DNA from: Nocardia xishanensis NBRC 101358
GTDB lineage: Bacteria; Actinomycetota; Actinomycetes; Mycobacteriales; Mycobacteriaceae
DNA length: 64,000 nucleotides
NCBI RefSeq assembly: GCF_001613365.1
Contig: NZ_BDCF01000020.1
Coordinates: forward strand, 79,030-143,029
Reading direction: 5' to 3'
Shown here: piece after piece, positions 15,788 to 24,502 of the stretch
Layout of the letters: each line of letters starts with the position of its first letter
How positions within the stretch are numbered: position 1 is the stretch's first letter
Made by a program: the position numbers and the translations under genes
Notes under the pieces: model-generated
The model's database searches: none
What the model saw: only the letters and a program-made list of their open reading frames with translations
Told to the model about the DNA's origin: nothing

Positions 15788-16719
15788 GCAAGCTCCTCCA
15801 ACGCCGCCCGTAGGCGAACCAGCACGTCGCGGTCGACGGGCTCCCACCGTTCCGCGGGCGGCGGCGGGACCATGCGCACCCGACGGCGTAGGGGTGGGCC
15901 AGTGGGCTGGCCCGGTGCCGACGCCGTCACGGTCACCGGCTCCGCGCACGCCGCAAGTTCGGCGCTACGATGCCCGGTCAGCTTGGAATGCTTGCCCTTT
16001 CGCGTCTCGATTCGTGCGGGTGCCCCGTCTTCACGCGGTCCGCTGTAGGGGGCGAAGCCCGACGGGGCGGCGTGACGACCTGGCTCGACGACAATCGAAG
16101 CGGGCGGCTCGATCAAGCCCGCCGCGGTCAATTCCCGCACCGCCTCCAGACAGCCGTACGTGGTGCGGCCCAGATCGCGGGCGATACCGGTGATGCTGCG
16201 CTGGGTATCCGCCGCCGCGAGCACCTCCGCCTGGCCCGCGGTGAGCACCACGTGGCGTCGCCGGACGCGGCGTACCGGCACCACCGCGGCCCGGTCCACC
16301 AGCTCCGCGGGCCACGGGCCGGATTCGGGATCGCCGCGCCGCTCGCATTCCTGCACCAGCGCGCGCGGCGTGATGTGGCAGACCGGGGCCAGCCAGTGCG
16401 GCGGCGCGGGCCGGAACTCGGGTTCGTCGGAGGAAGCGAGCAGGAAGTATGCCGCATCGAAAACGGACAGCAGCGCAAGGGTTTCCAAGCGTGGCCGCGC
16501 CAGCAGCTGCCCGGGATCACCCGCGCCGGCGCGCCGCCAATCCTCCGCGGTCGCCACGCCCGCCTCCACCACCAGCCGGTCGAGGCCGGTCGTTCTGCGG
16601 CAATCGGCGGAGGCGATCACGCCGCCGGTGAGATGAAAAGCGCCGTCACCGGCGTGTAAGACACCTGTACTCCCTTCCTTTTCCAGCCGCCGCAGTTCGA
16701 CGGCGAGTTCAACGCCCAT
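15784..16719 (-). CDS. DUF4388-like / winged-helix regulator (operon gene 2)
   Basis: A 311-residue protein. Residues 1-90 look like a DUF4388 (PatA N-terminal) module: LEKEGSTGVLHAGDGAFHLTGGVIASADC. About residues 165-210 form an HTH (LTAGQAEVLAAADTQRSITGIARDLGRTTYGCLEAVREL), and the C-terminal 100 residues are Pro/Arg-rich and probably disordered. DUF4388 proteins are often linked to Roadblock and response-regulator modules. In actinobacterial conservons the equivalent position is a DUF742 (CvnC) HTH protein; this one looks different. It overlaps the upstream Roadblock gene by 11 bp and the downstream one by 4 bp. Confidence 0.7.
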   Translation of the reverse strand: MGVELAVELRRLEKEGSTGVLHAGDGAFHLTGGVIASADCRRTTGLDRLVVEAGVATAEDWRRAGAGDPGQLLARPRLETLALLSVFDAAYFLLASSDEPEFRPAPPHWLAPVCHITPRALVQECERRGDPESGPWPAELVDRAAVVPVRRVRRRHVVLTAGQAEVLAAADTQRSITGIARDLGRTTYGCLEAVRELTAAGLIEPPASIVVEPGRHAAPSGFAPYSGPREDGAPARIETRKGKHSKLTGHRSAELAACAEPVTVTASAPGQPTGPPLRRRVRMVPPPPAERWEPVDRDVLVRLRAALEELA

Positions 16720-17101
16720 AACCGTCCTCGGCGAATTCCGCGAGAATCGCCCGCAGTCGATATCGCGCCATCGCCAGATTTCCGGTGTCGACGTCGCACA
16801 GCAAGTGCACGAAAAGCCGGCCGTCGAAGTCGCCGTCCACCAGATTCAGCAGGTGAAATCCGCGGGACCCGCACACGATGATCTCGGTGAGATCGTCGCC
16901 GTCCCTGCCGGTCGCCAGCGCCGAGCAGCCGAGCACCGTACGAACCACATCCGTTGTGGCCGCGGCATCTTCGTGCTGATCGACCAGATCGTGCTGCCCG
17001 GCCGCCGCGATCGCAAGACCACTCGCCCCGTCTACCATAGTCACGCTGCGCGCACCCGGAATGTCCATGATGCGTTTCAAGCAGCCCTCGATACCGATCA
17101 C
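16709..17101 (-). CDS. Roadblock/LC7-like protein 3 (operon gene 1)
   Basis: A 130-residue Roadblock-like protein and first gene of the operon: IEGCLKRIMDIPGARSVTMVDGASGLAIAAAG, then a helix with TTDVVRTVLGCSAL, strands LTEIIVCGSRGFHLLNL and GRLFVHLLCDVDTGNLAMARYRL, very similar in layout to the gene at 14929. Two of the three Roadblock proteins therefore belong to one subtype and one (15302) to another. Expression probably starts in the AT-richer region upstream (17102-17300). Confidence 0.78.
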   Translation of the reverse strand: MIGIEGCLKRIMDIPGARSVTMVDGASGLAIAAAGQHDLVDQHEDAAATTDVVRTVLGCSALATGRDGDDLTEIIVCGSRGFHLLNLVDGDFDGRLFVHLLCDVDTGNLAMARYRLRAILAEFAEDGYGR

Positions 17102-17431
17102 CGTGCCACCGCTTGTCTGTGAGGGTTTTAGCGAGTCACGACGCTACACACGGCCCCGGAGATCTGTACAGCTATCCACGGGAAATTCTTCGGCACACAA
17201 CGCATTTCCCCCGGATACGCCAAAAGAATACCCTGCGGTATTTCAAACCTACCGGTAGTTAACGGACTTTGGTCATTTCGCGTTGCGAAATTAGGTTGCA
17301 CACAACGCGGAAGACCCGCGGTGCGGGATTCACCGCCCACGTCTTCGAGCAGCTACCGCTGCCCCCTCCGCCTCGCGAACACGTTGCCTTCGAGCACCTT
17401 TAGGCTCCAGAAGGCGGGTTACGATCGGGCC
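17102..17431. promoter_or_regulatory. Divergent promoter region with two dyads
   Basis: This 330-bp gap between the Roadblock operon and the GlxA-type regulator is less GC-rich than its surroundings and carries no convincing gene. It contains a perfect dyad ATTTCGC-gtt-GCGAAAT at 17275-17291 and a perfect palindrome CTACCGGTAG at 17249-17258, both plausible operators; which regulator binds them cannot be told. Confidence 0.5.
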
Positions 17432-18487
17432 ATGCTGCGCACGGGGGGAATGCACCGCGTCACCGTTCTCATCCCCGATGACGTCGTCGTGCTCGACGCC
17501 GCGATACCGATGGACGTCTTCGGCTCGGATCCGAATTACCAACTCCAGGTATGCGCGGCGGCTCCGACTGTGCGGACATCAGTGCCGGGATTGTCCTGCG
17601 GCGCGGTCGCCGGACTCGAGGCCATGGAAAGGTCGGACACTGTTGTCGTTCCCGGTTACGCGTCCTTCGATCGGCCGCTACCGGAACCCGTGATCCGAGC
17701 GCTGCGGGATGCCCACGGGCGCGGCACGCGCATACTGTCGATCTGCACGGGCGCCTTCGCCTTGGCGGCCGCGGGCCTGCTGGCCGATCGGCCCGCCACC
17801 ACCCACTGGCGCGCCGCACCGCTGCTCCAGGCCCGCTATCCGGACATCGATATCCGGCACGATCGCCTCTTCGTCGACAACGGCGACGTACTGACCTCGG
17901 CGGGCGTCACCAGCGGCATCGATCTGTGTCTTCACCTGGTGCGCAAGGATTTCGGCGCCGCCGCCGCGAACGACCGGGCTCGCGATCTCGTCGCCCCGCC
18001 GATCAGGGAAGGCGGGCAGACCCAGTTCACGCGGCCGTTCCTCGCCGATACGCCGGCTGCGACGCTCGCCGACCTTCGCGCGTGGATCCTGGCCAACCTC
18101 GACCACCCCCACACTCTCGACGGCCTGGCCCGCCGCTGCAATCTCTCCCGCCGCACCTTCATCCGCCGATTCCGCGATGAGACCGGCACCTCAGCACACG
18201 CCTGGATCACCACCGCCCGCCTCGACCACGCCCGCGAACTCCTCGAGAAGACCGAACTCTCCGTCAGCCAGATCGGCTACCGCACCGGCCTCGGCAACCC
18301 CGCCAACACCCGCGCCGTATTCAAACGCCACCTCGGCATCGGCCCGGGCGAGTACCGGCGCAGCAGAACGGTCACTGGCGGGCCAGCCACTCCGACAGCC
18401 GTGTCGGACCGACCTGTGCGCCCTCACCGGGCAGCAGGCTCTGCTGCTCCAGCACCGCCCCGAAATACCGCGCCTGCGGATCGGTGA
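17432..18487 (+). CDS. GlxA-family AraC regulator (DJ-1/PfpI plus AraC HTH)
   Basis: A 351-residue regulator. Residues about 6-165 form a DJ-1/PfpI-like domain with the nucleophile-elbow cysteine in ILSICTGAFALAAAG; about 215-310 form the AraC double HTH (LDGLARRCNLSRRTFIRRFRDETG; VSQIGYRTGLGNPANTRAVFKRHLG). The start is ATG 17432; an internal ATG at 17450 is possible. The last roughly 40 residues run over the 3' end of the convergent SDR gene for 116 bp, are Pro/Ala/Arg-rich and unlike the family, and probably arose by loss of the original stop. Confidence 0.87.
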   Translation: MLRTGGMHRVTVLIPDDVVVLDAAIPMDVFGSDPNYQLQVCAAAPTVRTSVPGLSCGAVAGLEAMERSDTVVVPGYASFDRPLPEPVIRALRDAHGRGTRILSICTGAFALAAAGLLADRPATTHWRAAPLLQARYPDIDIRHDRLFVDNGDVLTSAGVTSGIDLCLHLVRKDFGAAAANDRARDLVAPPIREGGQTQFTRPFLADTPAATLADLRAWILANLDHPHTLDGLARRCNLSRRTFIRRFRDETGTSAHAWITTARLDHARELLEKTELSVSQIGYRTGLGNPANTRAVFKRHLGIGPGEYRRSRTVTGGPATPTAVSDRPVRPHRAAGSAAPAPPRNTAPADR

Positions 18488-19115
18488 CCACTTCGCGCGG
18501 ATCGGAACGCGCCGTCAGCACCGTGCGAATCCACTGGTCGAGGCCGAATACCTCAGGGCCGGCGATCTCGACGGCGCCGTTCACCGGCGTGCCCGCCGCG
18601 GTGCGGCCGACCGCGGCGGCCACGTCGTCGGCGGCCATCGGCTGCACACCGGCGCCGGGCAGCCGTACCGTGCCGTCGGTGGTCGCCGAGTCGGCGATGC
18701 CGCCCGCGAACTCGAAGAACTGCGTCGCGTGCACGAGCGAGTACGGCAGACCCGATCCCTTGATCAGCTCCTCCTGCGCCACCTTCGCCCGGAGGTACCC
18801 TGACTCGGGCAACCGGTCCGTGCCCACCACCGACAGCGCGACATAGTGGCCGACGCCTGCCTCCGAGGCGGCGGCGAGCAGGTTCGTGGTGGAGGTCCGG
18901 AAGAACTTCATGACGTCGTCATCGGCGAACGACGGCGAATTGGAGACATCGACGAGGACCTCCGCACCCTCCAGTACCTCTTTCAGACCTTCGCCGGTCA
19001 GTGTGTTCACCCCCGTGCTCGGCGCGGCCGGAACGGCTCGATGGCCGTGCTCACCCAGCCGAGCGACGAGCTTCGAACCGATCAGCCCGGTGCCGCCGAT
19101 TACGACGATCTTCAT
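18372..19115 (-). CDS. NAD(P)-binding SDR/NmrA-like protein
   Basis: A 247-residue atypical short-chain dehydrogenase of the NmrA-like group. It starts MKIVVIGGTGLIGSKLVARL (Rossmann GGTGxxG), then VDVSNSP, a catalytic-region helix YVALSVVGTDRLPESGYLRAKVAQEELI and VHATQFFEF. It lacks a clear active-site YxxxK, so it may bind NAD(P) as a sensor or act as an isomerase or reductase of unknown substrate. ATG 19115 has GGAAGGG at 6-nt spacing. It is convergent with, and overlaps, the GlxA-type gene. Confidence 0.83.
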   Translation of the reverse strand: MKIVVIGGTGLIGSKLVARLGEHGHRAVPAAPSTGVNTLTGEGLKEVLEGAEVLVDVSNSPSFADDDVMKFFRTSTTNLLAAASEAGVGHYVALSVVGTDRLPESGYLRAKVAQEELIKGSGLPYSLVHATQFFEFAGGIADSATTDGTVRLPGAGVQPMAADDVAAAVGRTAAGTPVNGAVEIAGPEVFGLDQWIRTVLTARSDPREVVTDPQARYFGAVLEQQSLLPGEGAQVGPTRLSEWLARQ

Positions 19116-19262
19116 GCTCATCCCTTCCGTTCGAGTGCTGCTTCGAGGGCCGGAGTTCCCCTGCGTCGAGGACAGAACAATCGGCCATTTCCTGACAAGC
19201 GCCGTGTACCCACGGCGGACCCGCGATCACCGCCGGTCGCAGCGGCCGCCGGAGAACCGACG

Positions 19263-19445
19263 TCAGGCCACGATGTCGAACAGCGTCAGTTCCCGCGCCG
19301 CGGCGGCGCGCTGTTCGGCGCGCTCACGGATCGCGCACGTCGGCCCTATCCCCTGCGCGACCGATTCCGCCGACACCAACCAACCGTGACAACGGCGACA
19401 ATGCGCCACCAGCCTGATCTCGGGACGGTCATCGATCTCGGCCAT
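19263..19445 (-). CDS. Small zinc-ribbon-like protein (DUF6011-like)
   Basis: A 60-residue protein starting at ATG 19445 with GAAGGAG upstream; the longer open frame to 19571 has no comparable start. It has CRRCHGWL and GIGPTCAIRE, the Cys-x2-Cys ... Gly-x-Gly-Pro-x-Cys pattern of the DUF6011 zinc-binding family, which is frequent in actinobacteria and phages. Function is unknown; a nucleic-acid or protein-interaction role is inference. Confidence 0.65.
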   Translation of the reverse strand: MAEIDDRPEIRLVAHCRRCHGWLVSAESVAQGIGPTCAIRERAEQRAAAARELTLFDIVA

Positions 19446-19723
19446 CTCGCACTCCTTCGGCCGCAGTAGTCTCCCCACCCTGAGAGTGACAGAGGGGACC
19501 GACACGTTCCCGCGATCCGGCCTGCATCGAGACCGACGGCGCCGCAGGGCATTCTGCGACAGGGAGGGCACGACATCGCCTGACTTACGCTACGAGGACA
19601 CCATTCTCGTCCTGGCCGTTTGCTTCGGCGCGGGTTAGACGTGCAAATGCGCCGACGCGGCCCCGTCGCGGGAGTCGATGCTGGCTCGCCGAGAGGCTTC
19701 GGCATCGCCTGTCCGAGAAGGTC

Positions 19724-20536
19724 TCACTGTTCCTGTGTGATGGTGGCCAGTTGTCGTGCTCGGTGGAGAAGGTGCGGGTCGTGAGCGTTGACCAGGAGAA
19801 GTCCCGGCCCGGCCGACATCCAAAGTTCGCCAAGCCGTTCGTGATTGGCCCGAACGGCGGGCAGGTCATGTGCGACGAACCGTTCCATGGCGGTCAGGGC
19901 GCTCGGCACACGGCCGGTGCCGTCGATCTGTCCATGGTGGTAGAACGCGTCGCCCGCGTGCAGAATCCATCGGTCGCCCGTATCGACCGCGACAGCGGCG
20001 TGGCCGCGGGTGTGGCCGGGCAGGCTGATCATGACGAGGCCGAGCGCGATATCGGCGAGTTCCTTCGCGGCCGCGAAGCCATTCCACGATTCACCGTCCC
20101 CGGGCGCGTGCCGAACGAGCGTCGGGTAATGGGCTCGCTGCGTCGGCAGGTAGCGGCCCCGCTCGACCAGCCCGCGCGGACGAAGCGCCGCGGCGGCTTC
20201 GTCCGCGGTGAGATGCACTCTGGCCCACGGGAAATCGGCGAGTCCGCCGGTGTGATCGGCATCGAAGTGGGTGAGGACGATATCCCGGACGTCGCGCGGG
20301 TCGTACCCGAGCTTTTCGATCTGCCGGATGGCGGCCTCGGACTCGTCGAACACCGGACGGACGTAGTACCGGGCCGGGCCGAATCTGCCACCGGGATCGG
20401 CGGCGTCGCGCAGGCCGAGCCCACTGTCCACCAGCACCAGCCGGTTAGCGGCCTCCAGCAACAGGACGTGGCATACCAGGCCATCCGGCGTGCGCGGCGG
20501 GCGCATGGTGCCGCAGTTGAGGTGGTGCACCTTCAT
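19724..20536 (-). CDS. MBL-fold metallo-hydrolase (lactonase-like)
   Basis: A 270-residue metallo-beta-lactamase-fold hydrolase starting at ATG 20536. The metal site is DIVLTHFDADHTGG near residue 98 with further ligands in SLPGHTRGHAAVAV and HAGDAFYHHG. It has the overall form of the AiiA-like N-acyl homoserine lactonase / glyoxalase II families, but the substrate is unknown. It lies downstream of a SnoaL-like gene and a second, divergent-sequence MBL-like protein, all on the minus strand, and is probably part of the TetR-controlled cluster. Confidence 0.85.
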   Translation of the reverse strand: MKVHHLNCGTMRPPRTPDGLVCHVLLLEAANRLVLVDSGLGLRDAADPGGRFGPARYYVRPVFDESEAAIRQIEKLGYDPRDVRDIVLTHFDADHTGGLADFPWARVHLTADEAAAALRPRGLVERGRYLPTQRAHYPTLVRHAPGDGESWNGFAAAKELADIALGLVMISLPGHTRGHAAVAVDTGDRWILHAGDAFYHHGQIDGTGRVPSALTAMERFVAHDLPAVRANHERLGELWMSAGPGLLLVNAHDPHLLHRARQLATITQEQ

Positions 20537-20615
20537 CCGAGCGGTTCCTCGGATCCCTTGCCGCCGACGAACGCGCGCACGGTCACGGTCTTCTCCTCCG
20601 GTGGGTCGGCGGCGG

Positions 20616-21179
20616 TCAGTCGCCGAGGTCGGGTGGCGTGGTGGCCAGCAGGCGCGGATCCGGTTCCGCACCGGCCATGGCGAGGGCTCCTGCGACGGCG
20701 CGGCCGAGTTTGAGCAGGTCACGCGGATCGCGCTTGTCGAGCCCGCCGACCAGCTGTTTGAGGATGGTGAGCTGGTCGAAGTAGATCCGCTCGGTCACGA
20801 GGCGCTCCTGCTCGTCGAAGACGAAGTAGGCGGTCATCCTCGTGCGGTGCCGGGAGCCGGTCGGGGGGATCTTGCCGAGCGGACCGAGATGCGTTCCGAG
20901 CAACCAGAATTCGACGATGACCGCGTCGTGGCTGTGCCGGAACGCGATGAGCTCGTGATCCTGATCAGGGAAGGCGACGCGGGTGTCGTGGTAGTAGTCG
21001 CGCACTTCGCTGTCCCCGTCGTGCACGAGCATCTGCGCGATCAGCTCGTAGTGCGGGTGCGGGAACGTCGACAGGGTGGCGTCCCAGTCCTGGCTGACCT
21101 CGTCGCGGAAGTGGTCGAGCACCAATTTCTCTCGCGCGCGCAGCACGTCTTCGGGCGGCAGGGTGAATCGTTTCGGCAT
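20616..21179 (-). CDS. SnoaL-like / NTF2-fold protein
   Basis: A 187-residue protein starting at ATG 21179 (AGGAG upstream). The NTF2-like cone is visible in HFRDEVSQDWDATLSTFPH, ELIAQMLVHDGDSEVRDYYHDT, AVIVEFWLLGTHLG and RMTAYFVFDEQERLVTERIYFD. This is the pattern of SnoaL-type cyclases and of ester cyclases acting on secondary metabolites or aromatic breakdown products. It sits 11 bp downstream of the MBL-like gene at 21191, so the two are co-transcribed. Confidence 0.75.
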   Translation of the reverse strand: MPKRFTLPPEDVLRAREKLVLDHFRDEVSQDWDATLSTFPHPHYELIAQMLVHDGDSEVRDYYHDTRVAFPDQDHELIAFRHSHDAVIVEFWLLGTHLGPLGKIPPTGSRHRTRMTAYFVFDEQERLVTERIYFDQLTILKQLVGGLDKRDPRDLLKLGRAVAGALAMAGAEPDPRLLATTPPDLGD

Positions 21180-21190
21180 GGAAGTGCTCC

Positions 21191-22291
21191 TCAAAGACTC
21201 GGTCCGTGGGTGATGTGACCGTGGCTGAACGTGGGCCGGGTACCGGGATTGGTCCACGCGCCGGTGAGCTCACTGGACGGGAAGAACTGCAGGAATCGCG
21301 GGTCGGTCTGGCTGCGATCGGCCAGCGTCTTCTCGGCGATGATCGAGTTGTACTGTTCGGCGGTCGTCTCGATCGTGTTGGCGTTGAGCACGACCTCCTG
21401 CTGCCACCGCGCCGCCCATGCCGCCAGGCCTGGCATACGGGAATGCTCGGGAGTCAGCGCCTCGGCGGCGATCACGTTCTCACTGCTGACCCAGATGCCG
21501 GTCGCGGTGTTGAGCACCAGACTCTGGTTGCCGAACACGTGCCCCGGCGTCTTGACGACGGCGACGCCCGGCCCGAGCACCACCGATCCCTCGATGGGCA
21601 GGAACGCCTCGGCGGGCACGTCACGGTATGCCGCGGGCTGATACCACGGCCGCTGCAATGGATGCAGTTCGGCCATCGCGGCCAGCTCGTCACGCTGCAC
21701 GATCACCTTCGCGTTCGGGAAGATCGCCCGCGGCGTCGACTCGAGATCCTCCTGATAGACCGTGGTGCCGACCCACCGGCGCAGATCTTGGGTGTGCAGG
21801 TGGTCGAACATCAGGTAGTCGACTTCCTCCGGACCGATCCCCAATCGCGCGAGATGACTTGGCACGGTGCCGTGCTCTCGAACGACTTGCCGCTCGAGCA
21901 CTCGCGGCGTTCGCTTCGACAGGTCGGCGAAATACGGTGTGTACCTGCCCAGTTCGACATCCGAGGGCTCGAACAGCAGCGTCCGGTGACGCCGCGCCGA
22001 ATCGTGCCAGCGGATCACCAGCATGCGGTTGGTGATCGACAGGAAAGGCGCGATCGCCCGCGAAGCGCGGAACAGACCGAACCGCGTCGGGTACGGCAGC
22101 GTCACCAGGTCGCATGTCGTGACGCTGTCCGGTGTGCCGGTGCTCGGGAACTCGCGGCGGAACGAGCGCGCCTGATCCCGAACCCTCCGCAACCGGGTGC
22201 CTGGGCTGTCGCCATTCGTGGCGAAGGCGTCGATACGGTCCCCCACGGTCGGAAGGTCGTCGACGGTGGCCGGACCCCAGGGAAAGCGCAT
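21191..22291 (-). CDS. MBL-fold hydrolase-like protein (large)
   Basis: A 366-residue protein starting at ATG 22291 with GGAG upstream. The metal-binding region reads YLMFDHLHTQDLRRW, an HxHxD core without the last canonical histidine, and a second segment VVKTPGHVFGNQSLVLN supplies another ligand. The N-terminal 150 residues resemble an additional strand-rich domain. First gene of a minus-strand cluster (21191, 20616, perhaps 19724) facing a TetR gene across two operators; together they look like a TetR-controlled lactone or ester degradation pathway, which is inference. Confidence 0.72.
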   Translation of the reverse strand: MRFPWGPATVDDLPTVGDRIDAFATNGDSPGTRLRRVRDQARSFRREFPSTGTPDSVTTCDLVTLPYPTRFGLFRASRAIAPFLSITNRMLVIRWHDSARRHRTLLFEPSDVELGRYTPYFADLSKRTPRVLERQVVREHGTVPSHLARLGIGPEEVDYLMFDHLHTQDLRRWVGTTVYQEDLESTPRAIFPNAKVIVQRDELAAMAELHPLQRPWYQPAAYRDVPAEAFLPIEGSVVLGPGVAVVKTPGHVFGNQSLVLNTATGIWVSSENVIAAEALTPEHSRMPGLAAWAARWQQEVVLNANTIETTAEQYNSIIAEKTLADRSQTDPRFLQFFPSSELTGAWTNPGTRPTFSHGHITHGPSL

Positions 22292-22304
22292 ACGGATCTC
22301 CAAT

Positions 22305-22353
22305 ATCCACAATGTGGGTTAATGTCAGCCGAACTTATACCCACGATGTGGAT
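22305..22353. promoter_or_regulatory. Two TetR-type operators
   Basis: ATCCACAATGTGGGT (22305-22319) and ACCCACGATGTGGAT (22339-22353) are two near-identical dyads with a CCAC-RAT-GTGG core, 34 bp centre to centre, in the gap between the MBL-like gene and the TetR gene. They are the likely binding sites of the TetR protein at 22384. Confidence 0.7.
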
Positions 22354-22383
22354 TAAATCAAGGGAGTGCGGAAAGATGACGGT

Positions 22384-23079
22384 ATGGCCACTCCCGCCCC
22401 CACCGCCCGCCGCGGCCGACCGCCCAAAGGCGCGGCCCAGCTGACCCGCACCGGGATCGTCGAGGCGACCCTCGAAGTCATCGGCGCCGACGGGGTGGGC
22501 GGCGTCGGGATACGAGCCGTCGCACGCGTGCTCGGAGTCGACCCGAAAAGCTTGTACAACCACGTCGACGGCAAAGACGGCCTGCTCGACGCGGTCGCCG
22601 AGCACTTCCTCGGCTCGATCGCACTACCGCCCGTCACGGGCGACCTGCGCGGCGATCTGCGCGCCATCGCCGACGCGTTCCGCGACCGAGCCTTGCTGCA
22701 CCCGGAAGCCGCCGCACTGGTGCTCACGCGACAACTGGCCTCGCTCGAGGGCTTGGCGCCGATTCAGCGGGTCCTGGAGGTCTTGCGCGCCGCAGGCTGC
22801 GAGCCGCAGGAAGCCGTCCACCTGCTGCGCACCGTGCTCGCCACACTCATCGGAACCCTGCTTCGCGAAGTCAACGCGGGCCCCACCTACGGCACCAGCG
22901 ACACCGCGGGCATCGCCGACCGCCGAGCCACCCTCGAACACTCGGGACTCCCCGCCGTCGCCGAGGCCGCACCACATCTGGCGCGGTTCGACAGCCAGGC
23001 CGAGTACGAGTACACGATGAACTTCGCCCTCGACGCGGCCGCCGCCCGAATCGAAAGCTCGAGGCGGAGTAGGCCGTAG
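22384..23079 (+). CDS. TetR-family transcriptional repressor
   Basis: A 231-residue repressor starting at ATG 22384. The HTH is GIVEATLEVIGADGVGGVGIRAVARVLGVDPKSLYNHVDGKDGLLDAVAEHF with the classic SLYNHVxGKDGLLDA, close to the TetR_C_1 (tetracycline repressor-like) type; a larger C-terminal helical domain follows (RVLEVLRAAGCEPQEAVHLLRTVLATLIGTLL). It is divergent from the MBL-like/SnoaL operon with two matching operators. A terminator hairpin lies 19 bp after the stop. Confidence 0.9.
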   Translation: MATPAPTARRGRPPKGAAQLTRTGIVEATLEVIGADGVGGVGIRAVARVLGVDPKSLYNHVDGKDGLLDAVAEHFLGSIALPPVTGDLRGDLRAIADAFRDRALLHPEAAALVLTRQLASLEGLAPIQRVLEVLRAAGCEPQEAVHLLRTVLATLIGTLLREVNAGPTYGTSDTAGIADRRATLEHSGLPAVAEAAPHLARFDSQAEYEYTMNFALDAAAARIESSRRSRP

Positions 23080-23098
23080 CGACACCGGCAAAAGAACC

Positions 23099-23128
23099 GA
23101 GCCCCATTCGGATTTCCGGATGGGGCTC
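23099..23128 (+). terminator. Hairpin terminator after TetR gene
   Basis: GAGCCCCAT (23099-23107) pairs perfectly with ATGGGGCTC (23120-23128). A near-identical hairpin occurs at 27401-27436 and a weaker relative at 46480-46507. Confidence 0.7.
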
Positions 23129-23296
23129 GCCCGCGTGTCGTAGTTGTGGATCGTCTGTTCACACAGACCCTGCTCCCAGCGGGTGCACATCCGCACTTTG
23201 AAACTTTTGCTCTCTACCCCAGGTAGAAGTCGCAGAAGTTTCACTCGAACCTTCAACGATACTGTCGATGGCAGTGCAATTCCGGAAGGGATGTTC

Positions 23297-24502
23297 ATGT
23301 CTACTGCCGCATCACCGCGTGAAATCGGCCGCCAACTCGACGACCCGGCAAGTCTCGGCCGCGCCGTCGACGAACTGCTCGCCACCCGGACCGAGCCGCC
23401 GACCCTGCTCGCCCTCGGCGAGCCGACACATGGGATCGAAGCATTCCCGTTGCTGCGCAACGAAATCCTCGGCCACCTCGTCGAACGGGGGTACCGGTCG
23501 ATCGTGCTCGAGACCGACTTCTTCGCCGCGTCCGTCGTCGACGACTACGTGGCCGGGGCACCGGCGGAGATCGACACGGTGCTCGCGAGCGGGTTCAGCC
23601 ACGGGTTCGGCGCCGTACCGGGCAATCGCGAACTCGTCGAATGGCTTCGCGCGCACAACGCAGACCGTGCGCCGCAGGATCGAGTTCGCTTCTACGGCTT
23701 CGACGCGCCGGTGGAGTACTCCGGTGCGCCGAGCCCGCGACGCTCACTGTCCGCGGTGATCGACTACCTGCCCGCAGCCCTACGGCCCGAATCAGTCCGG
23801 GAACTCGATACTTTGCTCGACAAGGACGCGGACTGGACCAACCAGGCGGCCATGTTCGACCCGGTAGCGTCCATTGGCGACTCCGACCGCGCACGCGCGC
23901 TGCGCATCGTCGGCGACGATATCGCCAGCGCGCTGCGCCGCGCGGCGCCCGGCCTGCGGCCCGCCGACCCATCCGGCTACGACCGCGCCCTCGCGCACGC
24001 ACGCACCGCCCTGGGCCTGCTGCGCTATCACGCCGCCATGGCCAGCCCCGCAACCGATCGCATCGCGACCTTGCTCAGCCTGCGCGCCGAGATGATGGCC
24101 GAGAACCTGCTCGCGATCGTGAGCCAAGAGCAGCGACGCGGGCCAAGCCTGGTATTCGCGCACAACGAGCATCTCCAGCGTGCGCAGTCCGACGCGTCGA
24201 GTGAGAACTGGGGCAACGCAGGCGCGCTCGTCGGGCTCGCCCTCGGCGATCGCTACCTGGTCCTGGCAACCGACGCCGGCCCCGACAGCGATCCTGGCAC
24301 CCTCCAGCGCGCATTGGCCGAGGCGAGCACCCGCCGCACCCTGTTCCCGGCCCAAGCCCTACGCGCCGCGCTTCCCCCATCACTCGACACCGGCAAACCC
24401 ATTGTGCCCGGCCACATCCCGCTCGAACCGGCAGACCTGGACCGCGCCGACGCGATCATCTTCATCGCCGACACCGACGGAAAGCGGCACCAGTACTGGT
24501 AG
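23297..24502 (+). CDS. Erythromycin esterase family protein
   Basis: A 401-residue protein of the erythromycin esterase (EreA/EreB-like) superfamily. Diagnostic parts are LLALGEPTHGIEAFPLLRNEIL near residue 35, IVLETDFFAASVVDDY, the FSHGFGAVPGNRELVEWLR segment, and the active-site region SLVFAHNEHLQRAQS, carrying the Glu and His residues used in hydrolysis. Chromosomal homologues vary in substrate and macrolide inactivation is not assured. ATG 23297 has GGAAGGG at 6 nt. It is preceded by the TetR terminator and so has its own promoter. Confidence 0.85.
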   Translation: MSTAASPREIGRQLDDPASLGRAVDELLATRTEPPTLLALGEPTHGIEAFPLLRNEILGHLVERGYRSIVLETDFFAASVVDDYVAGAPAEIDTVLASGFSHGFGAVPGNRELVEWLRAHNADRAPQDRVRFYGFDAPVEYSGAPSPRRSLSAVIDYLPAALRPESVRELDTLLDKDADWTNQAAMFDPVASIGDSDRARALRIVGDDIASALRRAAPGLRPADPSGYDRALAHARTALGLLRYHAAMASPATDRIATLLSLRAEMMAENLLAIVSQEQRRGPSLVFAHNEHLQRAQSDASSENWGNAGALVGLALGDRYLVLATDAGPDSDPGTLQRALAEASTRRTLFPAQALRAALPPSLDTGKPIVPGHIPLEPADLDRADAIIFIADTDGKRHQYW

